A DNA stretch of 24,977 nucleotides from Christensenella sp. UBA1385 (lineage in GTDB: Bacteria; Bacillota; Clostridia; Christensenellales; Aristaeellaceae), in NCBI GenBank assembly GCA_002305755.1, contig DBQV01000071.1, forward strand, positions 6,869 through 31,845, read 5' to 3'. Positions within the stretch are counted from its first letter, which is position 1. The number at the start of each line of letters is the position of its first letter. Made by a program: the position numbers and the translations under genes. Below are positions 1-8,537 of the stretch, piece after piece. Below the pieces are notes generated by a model. The model was not told the DNA's origin. It saw nothing but the letters and a program-made list of their open reading frames with translations, and did no database searches.

Positions 1-117
1 GCAGGCAGGAAAGAGGGCGGGCAGGAAGCCGCGCTGGCAGGAAGCCGATTCAAGGGGAAGAAGGACAGGAAGGCAAGCGGATCAGCGGGAAGCCGGTTGC
101 ATAGAAGGAGGAAGGCC
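1..117 (+). other. Purine-rich leader of the TetR gene with short direct repeats
   Basis: This stretch upstream of the TetR start is strongly purine-rich. It carries two exact copies of GGCAGGAAGCCG at 20-31 and 36-47 (16-base period), plus a partial match GGGAAGCCGG at 88-97. One reading frame runs open from base 3 to a TAG at 102-104, so it could be the tail of an upstream gene on the same strand. I see no convincing promoter. The repeats could be regulator-binding sites or simply low-complexity coding DNA. Confidence 0.3.
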
Positions 118-737
118 ATGGCGCGCATCAGCAAGCCGCCGGAGGAGCGGCGGCAGGAACTGGTCCGGGCGGCCCAGGAGCTGTTCATGGAGCGGGGCTA
201 CGAGGGCACCATGGTGGGCGACATCGTGCGCCGCGTGGGCGTGGCGCAGGGGCTGTTTTACTATTACTTCCGCAGCAAGCAGGAGATCTTTCTGGCGGTG
301 ATTGACCGGCTCACGCAGGAGAAGGTGGACGAGCTGGCGCTGTCGCTGCGGGACGGAAGCATCCCCCTGCCCGCCCGCGTGCAGCAGGTGCTGCACACGG
401 TGACGGCCTTTTTGAGGGAGATGGACGGGATGTATCCTAAGGACCGTGGGGCCGTGGCGGGGGAGGTGTCCGCCATCTCCAGCAGCCATGTCAGCAGCGT
501 GATCGAGCCCCTGATGACTGATGTGCTGCGCGAGGGCGCGGCGGAGGGGCTGGTGTCGGCCCCCTACCCGGAGCTGCTGTCGCGCTTCATCATCTCGGGC
601 CTGATCGGCGTGCAAAACAGCAGGCGCCCGCCGCGGGCCGATGACATGATGGCCCTGATCGTCTACGCGCTCAGCAGGCTGCTGGGCCTGTCCGCAGGCG
701 CTGAGGACGGCAGAGAAGAAGACGCGGGAGGAAGAGC

Positions 738-741
<4 letters not shown>
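118..741 (+). CDS. TetR/AcrR-family transcriptional regulator
   Basis: A 207-residue TetR-family repressor, a normal length for the family. The N-terminal helix-turn-helix spans about residues 31-58 and ends in the typical GLFYYYFRSKQEIF recognition-helix signature. The remainder would be the helical ligand-binding and dimer domain, which is poorly conserved, so the ligand cannot be read. I chose the ATG at 118 because AAGGAGGA lies 5-6 bases upstream. A TTG at 97 in the same frame would overlap that ribosome binding site. The stop shares bases with the start of the ABC ATPase (GTGA at 738-741), so the two are translationally coupled. By family and position it most likely represses its own efflux-type operon and is released by a pump substrate. 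The operator was not identified. Confidence 0.9.
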
Positions 742-1432
<691 letters not shown>

Positions 1433-1439
<7 letters not shown>

Positions 1440-3766
1440 GGCAGAGAAAAAGCGCGCCCGCGCTCAGGCTCAAGCTGCTGCGCGATCTGCGCTCGGGCTG
1501 GAAATCCTTTCTGGCCATCCTGATCATCTGCTCGCTGGCGGTCGTGCTCTACATGGGGCTGGACGCCACCTGGCGGGGGCTGGACATCGATCTGAAGAGC
1601 CAGTTTTCGCGCAGCGTCATGGCCGACCTGTGGGTGCGGGGCGAGATCAGCGAGCGCGCGCTGCGCGACATCGAGGCCACACCGGGCGTCCTGATGGCGC
1701 AGCGGCGCGTCACCGTTTCGCTGGAGAGCGAGACGCTTGAGGAGGAGCCCAAGATCAACCTGGTCGCCTCGGAGGGGGAGGCCGAGGTCTGCATCCCCCT
1801 GCTGCGCAGCGGCAGCCTGCCCCAAAGGCGGGATGAGTGCATGCTCAGCGAGCGCTTTGCCGCCGCCCACGGCCTGGGCATCGGGGACAGCCTGACGCTG
1901 AAAACGGGCGACAGAACGATCAGGCTTGAGATCACGGGCCTGGGGCAGATGCCCGAATTCGTGGTCGCCAGCGAGGGGGACGAGCTCTCGCCCTCCGCCA
2001 GGCGCATGGGCTTCGCCTTCGTGCGGCGTGAAACACTGGATTTTCTCCCCTTTACAGAGGCGGCGGTGCGCCTGGCCGAGGGTGCGGACCCGGAGGAGGC
2101 CCGCCTGGCGCTGCAGCGGCTCTTTGAGGACAGCGCCACCGTGGTCATCAGCCGCGACGACATTTTCGGCATCAAGATGGCTATGGAGGAGGCGCAGCAG
2201 ATCCGAGCGATGGGGGCTGTGTTCCCCTTCATCTTCTTCCTGATCGCCGCGCTGATCACCTGGACCACCATGAACCGCCTGGTGGAGAGCCAGCGGCTGC
2301 AGATCGGCTCGCTGTTCGCCATCGGCTATACGCGCGGCGAGCTGATGCGCCACTACGCGGCCTACGGCATGCTGATCGCCGTGCTGGGCAGCCTGCTGGG
2401 CCTGCTGGGCGCGCGCTACGGCCTGGCCGACTTCCTGATCCGCATCCTGGGGGGCAGCTACGCCGTGCCGGATGCCAGGCCCTATACCTCGCCCCTGATG
2501 GCGCTGATCATCTGCGCGGCGCTGGTGCTGATGACGGGCGGGGCCAGCGTGCTCAGCGCGCGCGCGGAGCTGGGCGAGGCCCCGGCCTCGCTGCTGCGGC
2601 CCAAGCCCCCCAGCAAGGGCAAGCGCGTGCTGCTGGAACGCGTCGGATGGGTCTGGCGGCGCATGCCCTTCAGCGAAAAGATGATCCTGCGCAACCTGTT
2701 CCGCAGCCCGGTGCGCCTGCTGATGGGGCTGGCCGGGGCGGCGGGCTGCACGGCGCTGATGCTGTCGGGCTTCGGGCTGAAGGATTCGATGGACGACGTG
2801 CTGCTGAGCCACTATACGCGGACCATGCACTATGATATGCGCGTCACGCTGGACCAGAGCGCGCCGCACGATTACGCCGCCGCGCTGGCGCAGCGCGCCG
2901 GCGCGGACAGCTATGAGGAGGAGCTGATCACCTCCGCCGAGATCCTGACGCCCGAAGGCTGGCGCATGAAGCAGATCTATGTGCTGGCGGACGACCACCA
3001 TTTGATCGCCCTGCGGGATGAAAAGGGGCAGCCGCTCACGCTGCCCCGGCAGGGAGTGGCCCTGACCAGGACGGCCTCGGAGGATTTCGGGCTTGGCGTG
3101 GGCGACGAGCTGCTGCTGCGCAACCCCGGCGGCAGGACCATCGGCGCGCGCGTGGTGCGCGTGTTCGACCTGCAGCTCAACCAGGGCGTTTACATGAGCC
3201 GCTCCGCCTATGAGGAGCTGGATCTCGCGTCCTACAGCCCCAGCCACGTGCTGCTCTCGGGGGAGGGTCTCCGTGACAGCGCGGAGATCGCGGCGCTGGA
3301 CGGCGTGAAGACCGTGCGCACCATCGAGGAGGAGAGGGCCTCCGGCACTGCCACCATGGAGATGCTCGACGTCATCGTGCTGGTGATGGTCCTCTTTTCC
3401 GCGGCGCTGGAGCTGGTGGTGTTTTACAACCTCGGTCAGCTCAACTTCTCCGAGCGCATCCGCGAGCTGGCCACCCTCAAGGTGCTGGGCTTTACCAGGC
3501 GCGAGATGAAAAAACTGGTGCTGCTGGAGAATATCATCATGACGCTGATGGGCCTGCCCATCGGCCTTCTGCTGGGGCCGCCGCTGCTGGAGGTGGTGCT
3601 GCACTACGGCCTGCCCAACACCATCCAGTTCGTCAGCCTGATCAGCCTGCGCAGCTGGCTGATCACCCCGCTGATCACGCTGGCCTTCGCCATGACGGTG
3701 AACAACCTGCTGGGCGCCAAGTTCAAATCCATCGACATGGTGGAAGCGCTCAAGAGCGTGGAATAA
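1433..3766 (+). CDS. ABC transporter permease, duplicated FtsX-like domains
   Basis: A 777-residue membrane protein. Hydrophobic segments lie near residues 25-43, 262-281, 310-331, 355-376, 430-449, 643-667, 695-723 and 742-761. That is two four-helix FtsX units, each with a large extracytoplasmic domain (about 45-260 and 450-640). This is the double-FtsX layout, longer than single-unit MacB. The open frame extends upstream through the ATPase gene, but I place the start at the GTG at 1433. GGAGG at 1421-1425 sits 7 bases upstream, and this start gives a sensible short basic N-terminus. It overlaps the ATPase stop by 7 bases. It should pair with the preceding ATPase and the following adaptor-like protein as an efflux or mechanotransmission complex. 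The substrate is unknown. Confidence 0.88.
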
Positions 3767-3810
3767 CGCACACTTTTCAGAAAACCGCTTGCAACAAAGG
3801 AGACAGATCG

Positions 3811-4908
3811 ATGCGTAAACACGGAATGCCCGCAAGGGCCCTATGCTGCCTGGCCGCGCTGCTGCTGGCGCTGGCCGCCCTGCCCGCGCGGGCGGAGAGC
3901 GCGGAAAAAACGGGCTTTTCCGCCAAGGGGGTCATCGAGGGCCCCAGACCGGTGACCCTTTACGCCCCCATCAGCGGCCGGGTCGAGGACTTCGCCTGGC
4001 AGGCGGGCGACAGGGCCGCGCAGGATGATCTGGCCCTCAGCCTGCTTCCCCAGCTGGTCTATGCGCCGGCCGACGGCGTGGTCAGCTCGCTGCGCGCAAG
4101 GCCCGGCGATCTGTGCGGCAGCGTGGCCCTGCAATACGGCGCGCTGTGCTACATCAGCCGCGACAGGCTCTGGCACATCGACGGCCAGATCTCCTCCTCC
4201 CAGGAGGACGCGGAGACGCGCGCTATTGCCGTGGGCCAGACGGTCAAGCTGCAGCACGGCACCGTCGACAACAAGGTGAGGGGCGTGGGCACCATCATCG
4301 GCGTGGATCAGACCCGCTTCACGGTGGAGCTGGAGACGGGCGGCTTTGAGCTGGACGACGACGTGCGCATCTACCTTGAGGACAGCAAGGACTATGGGCG
4401 GGACGATCAGATCGGCTCTGGCAAGATCCGCCGCCCGGCGCAGCTGCCCGTCTCCGGCGAGGGCATGGTGGCCGACGTGCTGGTGCAGGAAGGGGAGCGC
4501 GTAAGCCGCGGGCAGCCTCTCTTCATGCTGGACGACGCCTCCGCCCGCTATGCGCAGGACGCCCGGGTGAGCCCCGAGCTGCGCTTCCCCCTCAGCGGCG
4601 TGATCGCCGAGGTGCAGGTGCGCGGCGGCATGTACGTCCAGCAGGGACAGGCTCTGATGAGCCTGATGCCGGAGGGCGGCCTTGAGGCGGCGCTGGAGGT
4701 GGATGAGCTGGATATCGCCCGCGTGCGCGTGGGCGACAGCGTGCGCGTGACGGTGGACGCCTATTCGGGCGAGCGCACCGGCACGGTGAAGGAGATACAG
4801 CCTCTGGGCCGCGTGGTGCTGGACACCACCAAATTCATCGTGAAGCTGAGCTTTGAAAAAACGGACGACCTGATGGTGGGTATGCACGTGAGGGCTTACT
4901 GGGACTGA
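3811..4908 (+). CDS. HlyD/MacA-like periplasmic adaptor protein
   Basis: A 365-residue exported protein. The N-terminus is a signal peptide of about 28 residues ending in a good A-R-A|ES cleavage site. There is no lipobox cysteine. Two biotinyl/lipoyl-like half motifs are visible (VTLYAPISGRV near residue 50 and FPLSGVIAEVQVRGG near residue 260). A beta-barrel-like stretch follows (ALEVDELDIARVRVGDSVRV). No long coiled-coil hairpin separates the lipoyl halves, so this is a compact adaptor. It follows the permease by 44 bases with a clear AAAGGAGA site, and is the last gene of the operon before a strong terminator. Adaptors of this kind contact the extracytoplasmic domains of MacB-like permeases. 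Without a transmembrane anchor it may be released in a monoderm. Confidence 0.82.
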   Translation: MRKHGMPARALCCLAALLLALAALPARAESAEKTGFSAKGVIEGPRPVTLYAPISGRVEDFAWQAGDRAAQDDLALSLLPQLVYAPADGVVSSLRARPGDLCGSVALQYGALCYISRDRLWHIDGQISSSQEDAETRAIAVGQTVKLQHGTVDNKVRGVGTIIGVDQTRFTVELETGGFELDDDVRIYLEDSKDYGRDDQIGSGKIRRPAQLPVSGEGMVADVLVQEGERVSRGQPLFMLDDASARYAQDARVSPELRFPLSGVIAEVQVRGGMYVQQGQALMSLMPEGGLEAALEVDELDIARVRVGDSVRVTVDAYSGERTGTVKEIQPLGRVVLDTTKFIVKLSFEKTDDLMVGMHVRAYWD

Positions 4909-4927
4909 TCGGTCGACCGCGCAATGG

Positions 4928-4963
4928 GGCCGCCGCAGGCTTGGCTTTGCGGCGGCCGTTTTA
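4928..4963 (+). terminator. Intrinsic terminator of the efflux operon
   Basis: A perfect 10-base-pair stem, GGCCGCCGCA (4928-4937) with TGCGGCGGCC (4948-4957), has a 10-base loop and is followed by GTTTTAT. It lies 20 bases after the stop of the adaptor gene. Confidence 0.85.
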
Positions 4964-5098
4964 TGCGGCGCGGGACGGCAAGGCTCCGCGCGGCCGCAAA
5001 GCAGCAGGCTCATACTGAAATCCTGATGCGGCGTCAGGGCCTTTCATGTGCGATCTGGGCCGAAAGCGGCGAACCCCTACAAAAAAGCGGCCAAAAAC

Positions 5099-5126
5099 TT
5101 GTGCAATTTGTGGGATATGCTATAAT
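5099..5126 (+). promoter_or_regulatory. Sigma-A-type promoter with extended -10
   Basis: A consensus TATAAT lies at 5121-5126, preceded by TGC (extended -10). A partial -35 TTGTGC lies at 5099-5104 with a 16-base spacer. Transcription would start near 5133, giving a very short leader before the GAGGAGGG site and ATG at 5155. The surrounding bases are AT-rich compared with the flanking genes. Confidence 0.75.
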
Positions 5127-5154
5127 GCATTCGTAAACAAGAGGAGGGCACGCG

Positions 5155-5985
5155 ATGTACAGACTATTGCTTGTGACCGACCGCGAAGAGGTGATCGACA
5201 CCTTCATGAAGGTGCAGCACCTGGAAGAATTTCATCTGGCGCCCATCACCATCATTCAGGATGTCGGGCAGGCGATCGACTATCTGGAGACGAACCCTGT
5301 GGACGCCGTTGGGTATTCCTTCCGAAAGGCCGACCCCTCCCCTCTGCACAGCTATCTGACCGACGTGCGCCCCAGCCTTCCCATCTTTCAGACCCATCAC
5401 CATGACGATACGCTGCGGGATGAGCTGATCCGCGTGCGCGCCTTTCTGGACCGCATGCGCATGGACGATTCCGAGGAGGACCTGGACGAGACCGAGGTGC
5501 TGCTCTACCTGCGCGACGAGCTGATGCACCAGCTTCTGGCGCGCGAGATTCCCAGCCCGGCGGAGCTGAAGAGCCGCCTGAAGCTGGTGCGCGTGCAGGA
5601 CATCAGCCTGGAGAAGCCTGCCTTCCTGTTTGACTATGATATGCCGCAGGGCGACCTGTACATGGACGGGCGCTGGCGCTACGGCCGTGAGCGGCTGGAA
5701 AGCGCGCTGCGCAACAACTTTTTCGGCCGCTACGCGGACGGCGTGTACTATGGCGTGGCCATGCTTTCGCCCCGCCACATCCGCCTGATCGCCTGCCAGA
5801 CCAAGGCGGGCAGCGAGAGCACCGAAAGCTGCGAGGCCCGCGTGCGCGCCTATGTGGAGGACAAGGTGCGCGCCGTCAAAGAGTATATGGATCTTGAGCT
5901 GGAGCTGGAGCAGTACAACGTGCTGGGCAGCATCAGCGAATTGGCCGACAACCGGCCCGCAGAACCCATCCCGCCGCGGGTATAA
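5155..5985 (+). CDS. Pseudo-receiver (YesN-like) protein without a DNA-binding domain
   Basis: A 276-residue cytoplasmic protein with no family I can name firmly. The first ~105 residues have the rhythm of a response-regulator receiver (YRLLLVTD at strand 1, VDAVGYS at strand 3, LPIFQT at strand 4). The acidic pair and the phospho-acceptor aspartate are replaced, so phosphorylation is unlikely. An acidic linker follows (about 104-114), then a region resembling the middle part of YesN/AraC-type regulators (LLYLRDELMHQLLAREI, residues 116-132). The C-terminal AraC helix-turn-helix is absent, and the protein ends in a glutamate-rich helix. Start chosen by GAGGAGGG 7 bases upstream. It probably shares a transcript with the SPFH gene 42 bases downstream. 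A sensing or protein-interaction role is inference. Confidence 0.6.
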   Translation: MYRLLLVTDREEVIDTFMKVQHLEEFHLAPITIIQDVGQAIDYLETNPVDAVGYSFRKADPSPLHSYLTDVRPSLPIFQTHHHDDTLRDELIRVRAFLDRMRMDDSEEDLDETEVLLYLRDELMHQLLAREIPSPAELKSRLKLVRVQDISLEKPAFLFDYDMPQGDLYMDGRWRYGRERLESALRNNFFGRYADGVYYGVAMLSPRHIRLIACQTKAGSESTESCEARVRAYVEDKVRAVKEYMDLELELEQYNVLGSISELADNRPAEPIPPRV

Positions 5986-6027
5986 TCAAGGAAAGCGGAT
6001 TCACAACGATTTAAGGAGGACAGGCGC

Positions 6028-7077
6028 ATGGGCATCTTCAATATGATCAAAGGGCAACTGATCGACGTCATCGAATGGACGGATTCATCCGCAAGCACCA
6101 TGGTCTACCGCTATGATGCGGGCGGCAAAGAGATCATGATGGGGGCGCAGCTCACCGTGCGCGAGAGCCAGGTGGCGGTCTTTGTCAACGAGGGCAAGAT
6201 CGCGGACGTGTTCCAGCCCGGCCGCTATGAGCTGAGCACGCAGAACATGCCCGTGATGACCGCGCTGAAGAGCTGGAAATACGGCTTCAACAGCCCCTTC
6301 AAGGCCGAGGTGTACTTCGTGAACACCCGCCAGTTCCTCGACCTCAAATGGGGCACCAGCAACCCGGTGATGATGCGCGACGCGGACTTTGGCATGATCC
6401 GCCTGCGCGCCTTCGGCATCTACAGCTTCCGCGTGCAGGATCCGGTAGCCTTCCTGCGCGAGGTCTTCGGCACCGCCGCCCTGTTCACCACCGAGGGGGT
6501 GGAGGGCCAGCTGAAGCGCAGCATCGTCTCCTCGCTGAGCGACATGCTGGCGCAGTCCAAGATACCGGCGCTGGATCTGGCGGCCAACTACGATGAGCTG
6601 AGCCAGCTGATGCTTGGCGCGCTTGCCCCCAAGGCGGCCGCGCTGGGGCTGAAGTTTGACAGTTTTGTGATCGAAAATATCAGCCTGCCCGAAGAGGTGG
6701 AGAAGGCCATGGACCGCCGCACCAGCATGGGCGTGGTGGGCGATCTGAACCGCTATGCGCAGTTCCAGAGCGCGGAGGCCGTGCGCGAGGCCGCCAACAA
6801 TCCCGGCGGCGGCGCGGGCCTGGGCGCGGGCTTGGGGGCCGGCATGGCCATGGGCCAGATGATGCAGAACGCTTTCCAGCAGCCGCAGCAGCAACCGCAG
6901 CAGCCGCAGAAGGCCACCGTGCCCTGCGTGAGCTGCGGCCAGCCCATTGCCCCCGGCAGCCGCTTCTGCCCGCAGTGCGGCGCGGCCCAGAAGAAGGCCG
7001 AGCCCGTGTGCAGGGCCTGCGGCCAGCCGATCGCCGAGGGCGCGCGCTTCTGCCCCTCCTGCGGCGCGCAGCAATGA
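6028..7077 (+). CDS. SPFH-domain protein with two C-terminal zinc ribbons
   Basis: A 349-residue protein of the bacterial SPFH group often labelled virion-core-protein-like. The N-terminal half (about 30-240) is the SPFH/band-7-like fold, with motifs such as ESQVAVFVNEGKIADVFQPGRYEL and a helical tail. A flexible glycine- and glutamine-rich linker follows (about 257-292). Two zinc ribbons end the protein, with cysteines 300/303/314/317 and 328/331/342/345, each CxxC...CPxCG. There is no transmembrane segment, so it is cytosolic or peripheral. AAGGAGGA lies before the ATG. It follows the pseudo-receiver gene by 42 bases and likely belongs to the same transcript. Such proteins are thought to act as membrane or stress scaffolds. 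The function in this organism is unknown. Confidence 0.85.
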   Translation: MGIFNMIKGQLIDVIEWTDSSASTMVYRYDAGGKEIMMGAQLTVRESQVAVFVNEGKIADVFQPGRYELSTQNMPVMTALKSWKYGFNSPFKAEVYFVNTRQFLDLKWGTSNPVMMRDADFGMIRLRAFGIYSFRVQDPVAFLREVFGTAALFTTEGVEGQLKRSIVSSLSDMLAQSKIPALDLAANYDELSQLMLGALAPKAAALGLKFDSFVIENISLPEEVEKAMDRRTSMGVVGDLNRYAQFQSAEAVREAANNPGGGAGLGAGLGAGMAMGQMMQNAFQQPQQQPQQPQKATVPCVSCGQPIAPGSRFCPQCGAAQKKAEPVCRACGQPIAEGARFCPSCGAQQ

Positions 7078-7456
7078 GCGCGGCGACAAGCCGGGGTCTG
7101 TTGCTCGGATAAGAGGGAGTTCGCCCTCCCGCATCAGGTTTCCCTGCAGCTTCTGCTATTCATACTGATTCCCTTCCGAATAAGAAGGGGATCAGTCAGC
7201 CCGTTGACAAACTGCGTTTGTCAACGGAGGGGAAACCGGCCCTCCGCCTTTTCGCTGCGCTCTCCGGGCGGCGGAGGGCAAGGAAACCCTTGCTTCGCAA
7301 GGCCTTCCGCCGCACCGCACATGTCGCTGCGGCGGACTAAGGAAGGAGGGCCGAGGCCCTCCTTCACCTCCCAAGGGGTTTGTCAATCATCTAACTGATT
7401 CCCTTCTGAACTAAGAAGGGGATCAGTATCGCTATTTTGCGATTTGGAGGCACTCT
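7078..7456. other. Gene-free block between the SPFH and oxidoreductase genes
   Basis: No credible gene lies in these 379 bases. The first part (7078-7163) holds a weak GAGGG/CCCTC hairpin near 7113-7128 without a T-tract. The middle (7164-7427) is filled with nested inverted repeats and is described as a repeat element in its own entry. The last part (7428-7456) carries a short ATCGC/GCGAT inverted repeat at 7428-7443 and the ribosome binding site of the next gene. I found no clear promoter for the oxidoreductase gene. Confidence 0.7.
7164..7427. repeat. Hairpin-bounded palindromic repeat element (MITE-like candidate)
   Basis: Two near-identical hairpins bound this 264-base unit, at 7164-7196 and 7394-7427. 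Each has arm ACTGATTCCCTTC pairing with GAAGGGGATCAGT (one G-T pair); only the loop differs. Just inside, TTGACAAAC (7204-7212) is mirrored by GTTTGTCAA (7378-7386). The interior has a perfect 12-bp stem CCGTTGACAAAC/GTTTGTCAACGG at 7201-7227, a CCCTCCGCC/GGCGGAGGG stem at about 7240-7278, a CCGCCGCA/TGCGGCGG stem at about 7307-7335 and GAAGGAGGGCC/GGCCCTCCTTC at about 7342-7365. It encodes no transposase. It looks like a non-autonomous mobile or extragenic palindromic element; copies elsewhere in the genome would prove it. Confidence 0.55.
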
Positions 7457-8440
7457 ATGTTTCAGGCGGCTTTGATCTCGGGCTGGCATGTGCACGCGGA
7501 GGCTTACGCGCGCGAGCTTGCCGCCATCCCCGGCTGCGCGGTGGCGGCCGTATACGATGAGGACGCGCGGCGCGGACGCGCGCTGGCGGATCAGTTCGGC
7601 TGCCCGCTGTTTGACACGGCGGAGGGCGCCCTGTCGGCCCCCGGTGTGCAGGGCGGCATACTCACCTCGCCCACCAGGGATCATCCGCGCCTGCTGGCGC
7701 TGATGGCCGGCATGGGCAAGCACATCTTCACGGAAAAGGTGCTGACCGGCAGCCTCGCGGAGGCGCTGGAGGCCAGGCAGGCCATCGAACAGGCAGGGGT
7801 CACCTTCGCCATCTCCTTCCCGCACCTCAGCCGCGGCGCGCTGCGCGTGGCCAGGGAGATCGCTCAGTCCGGCCGGCTGGGCCGTCTGACCTATGCCCGT
7901 GTGCGCAACGTGCATGACGGCGCGGTGGCGGGCTGGCTGCCCGAGCACTTCTACGACAGGGAGGCCTGCCTGGGCGGCGCGATGATCGACCTGGGGGCCC
8001 ACCCCATGTATACGCTGCCCTGGCTGCTGGGCAGGCCGCTGAGCGTGCAGTCGCAGTTCGGCTTTGTCACGGGCAGGGCGGTGGAGGATAACGCCGTCTG
8101 TCTGCTGGGCTTTGAAGACGGGGCGATCGGCGTGAGCGAGACGGGCTTCGTCTCCCGCGGCAACCCCTACACGCTGGAGATCTCGGGCACCGAGGGCAGC
8201 CTGCTGGTGCGCGGCAGCGAGCTGAGCGTCTGCGACAAGAGCACGGGCATGGCCTGGCAGCGCGTGGACAGCCTGCCTTCGGACCGCCCCTCGCCGCTGC
8301 GCCAGTGGGCCGAGGCTGTGCTGAGCGGCGGCGCCGTGGCCGAGGAGATCAGCCTGGACGCCGCCGTGAGACTGAGCGCCGTGATGGACGCGGCCTACGC
8401 AGCCTCCGCTACCGGCGGCACCGCCCGGGTCGGGATGTGA
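7457..8440 (+). CDS. Gfo/Idh/MocA-family oxidoreductase
   Basis: A 327-residue NAD(P)-dependent oxidoreductase of the sugar/inositol dehydrogenase superfamily. Residues 1-115 form the Rossmann domain, and the rest the alpha/beta substrate domain. The usual EKP signature reads E93-K94-V95. The catalytic-type motif GGAMIDLGAHPMY supplies D178 and H182. The dinucleotide-binding loop is unusual: the first strand is followed by SGWHVHAEAY instead of a plain GxGxxG. Start set by TTTGGAGG 7 bases before the ATG. It stands alone, downstream of the palindromic element, and converges with the carboxypeptidase gene. The substrate (sugar, inositol or other polyol) cannot be read from sequence, and no sugar transport or catabolic genes are adjacent. 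Confidence 0.88.
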   Translation: MFQAALISGWHVHAEAYARELAAIPGCAVAAVYDEDARRGRALADQFGCPLFDTAEGALSAPGVQGGILTSPTRDHPRLLALMAGMGKHIFTEKVLTGSLAEALEARQAIEQAGVTFAISFPHLSRGALRVAREIAQSGRLGRLTYARVRNVHDGAVAGWLPEHFYDREACLGGAMIDLGAHPMYTLPWLLGRPLSVQSQFGFVTGRAVEDNAVCLLGFEDGAIGVSETGFVSRGNPYTLEISGTEGSLLVRGSELSVCDKSTGMAWQRVDSLPSDRPSPLRQWAEAVLSGGAVAEEISLDAAVRLSAVMDAAYAASATGGTARVGM

Positions 8441-8481
8441 AGCGCTCTTAGCAGTCAATAAAAACGAAGGTTCTTTGGGGC

Positions 8482-8511
8482 TCGGGGGATTTCTTTCAAG
8501 AAATCCCCCGA
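8482..8511. terminator. Hairpin between convergent genes, probable bidirectional terminator
   Basis: Arm TCGGGGGATTTCTT pairs perfectly with AAGAAATCCCCCGA, a 14-base stem around a 2-base centre. It sits between the convergent oxidoreductase and carboxypeptidase genes. Neither side has a run of T residues, so efficiency as an intrinsic terminator is uncertain. Confidence 0.55.
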
Positions 8512-8537
8512 ATCATATTCCGCCCGCTTTTCTGCCC

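Noticed and set aside
97..117. TTG at 97 as start of the TetR gene
   Set aside because: It would place the AAGGAGGA ribosome binding site inside the coding region and add seven residues with no similarity.
5981..5986. TATAAT just before the SPFH gene as a separate promoter
   Set aside because: No -35-like hexamer lies 15-19 bases upstream, and the TATAAT overlaps the stop codon of the previous gene. A co-transcript is simpler, though a weak internal promoter cannot be excluded.
7192..7398. Short open frames on both strands within the palindromic element
   Set aside because: They translate the inverted repeats themselves, are low in complexity and lack ribosome binding sites.
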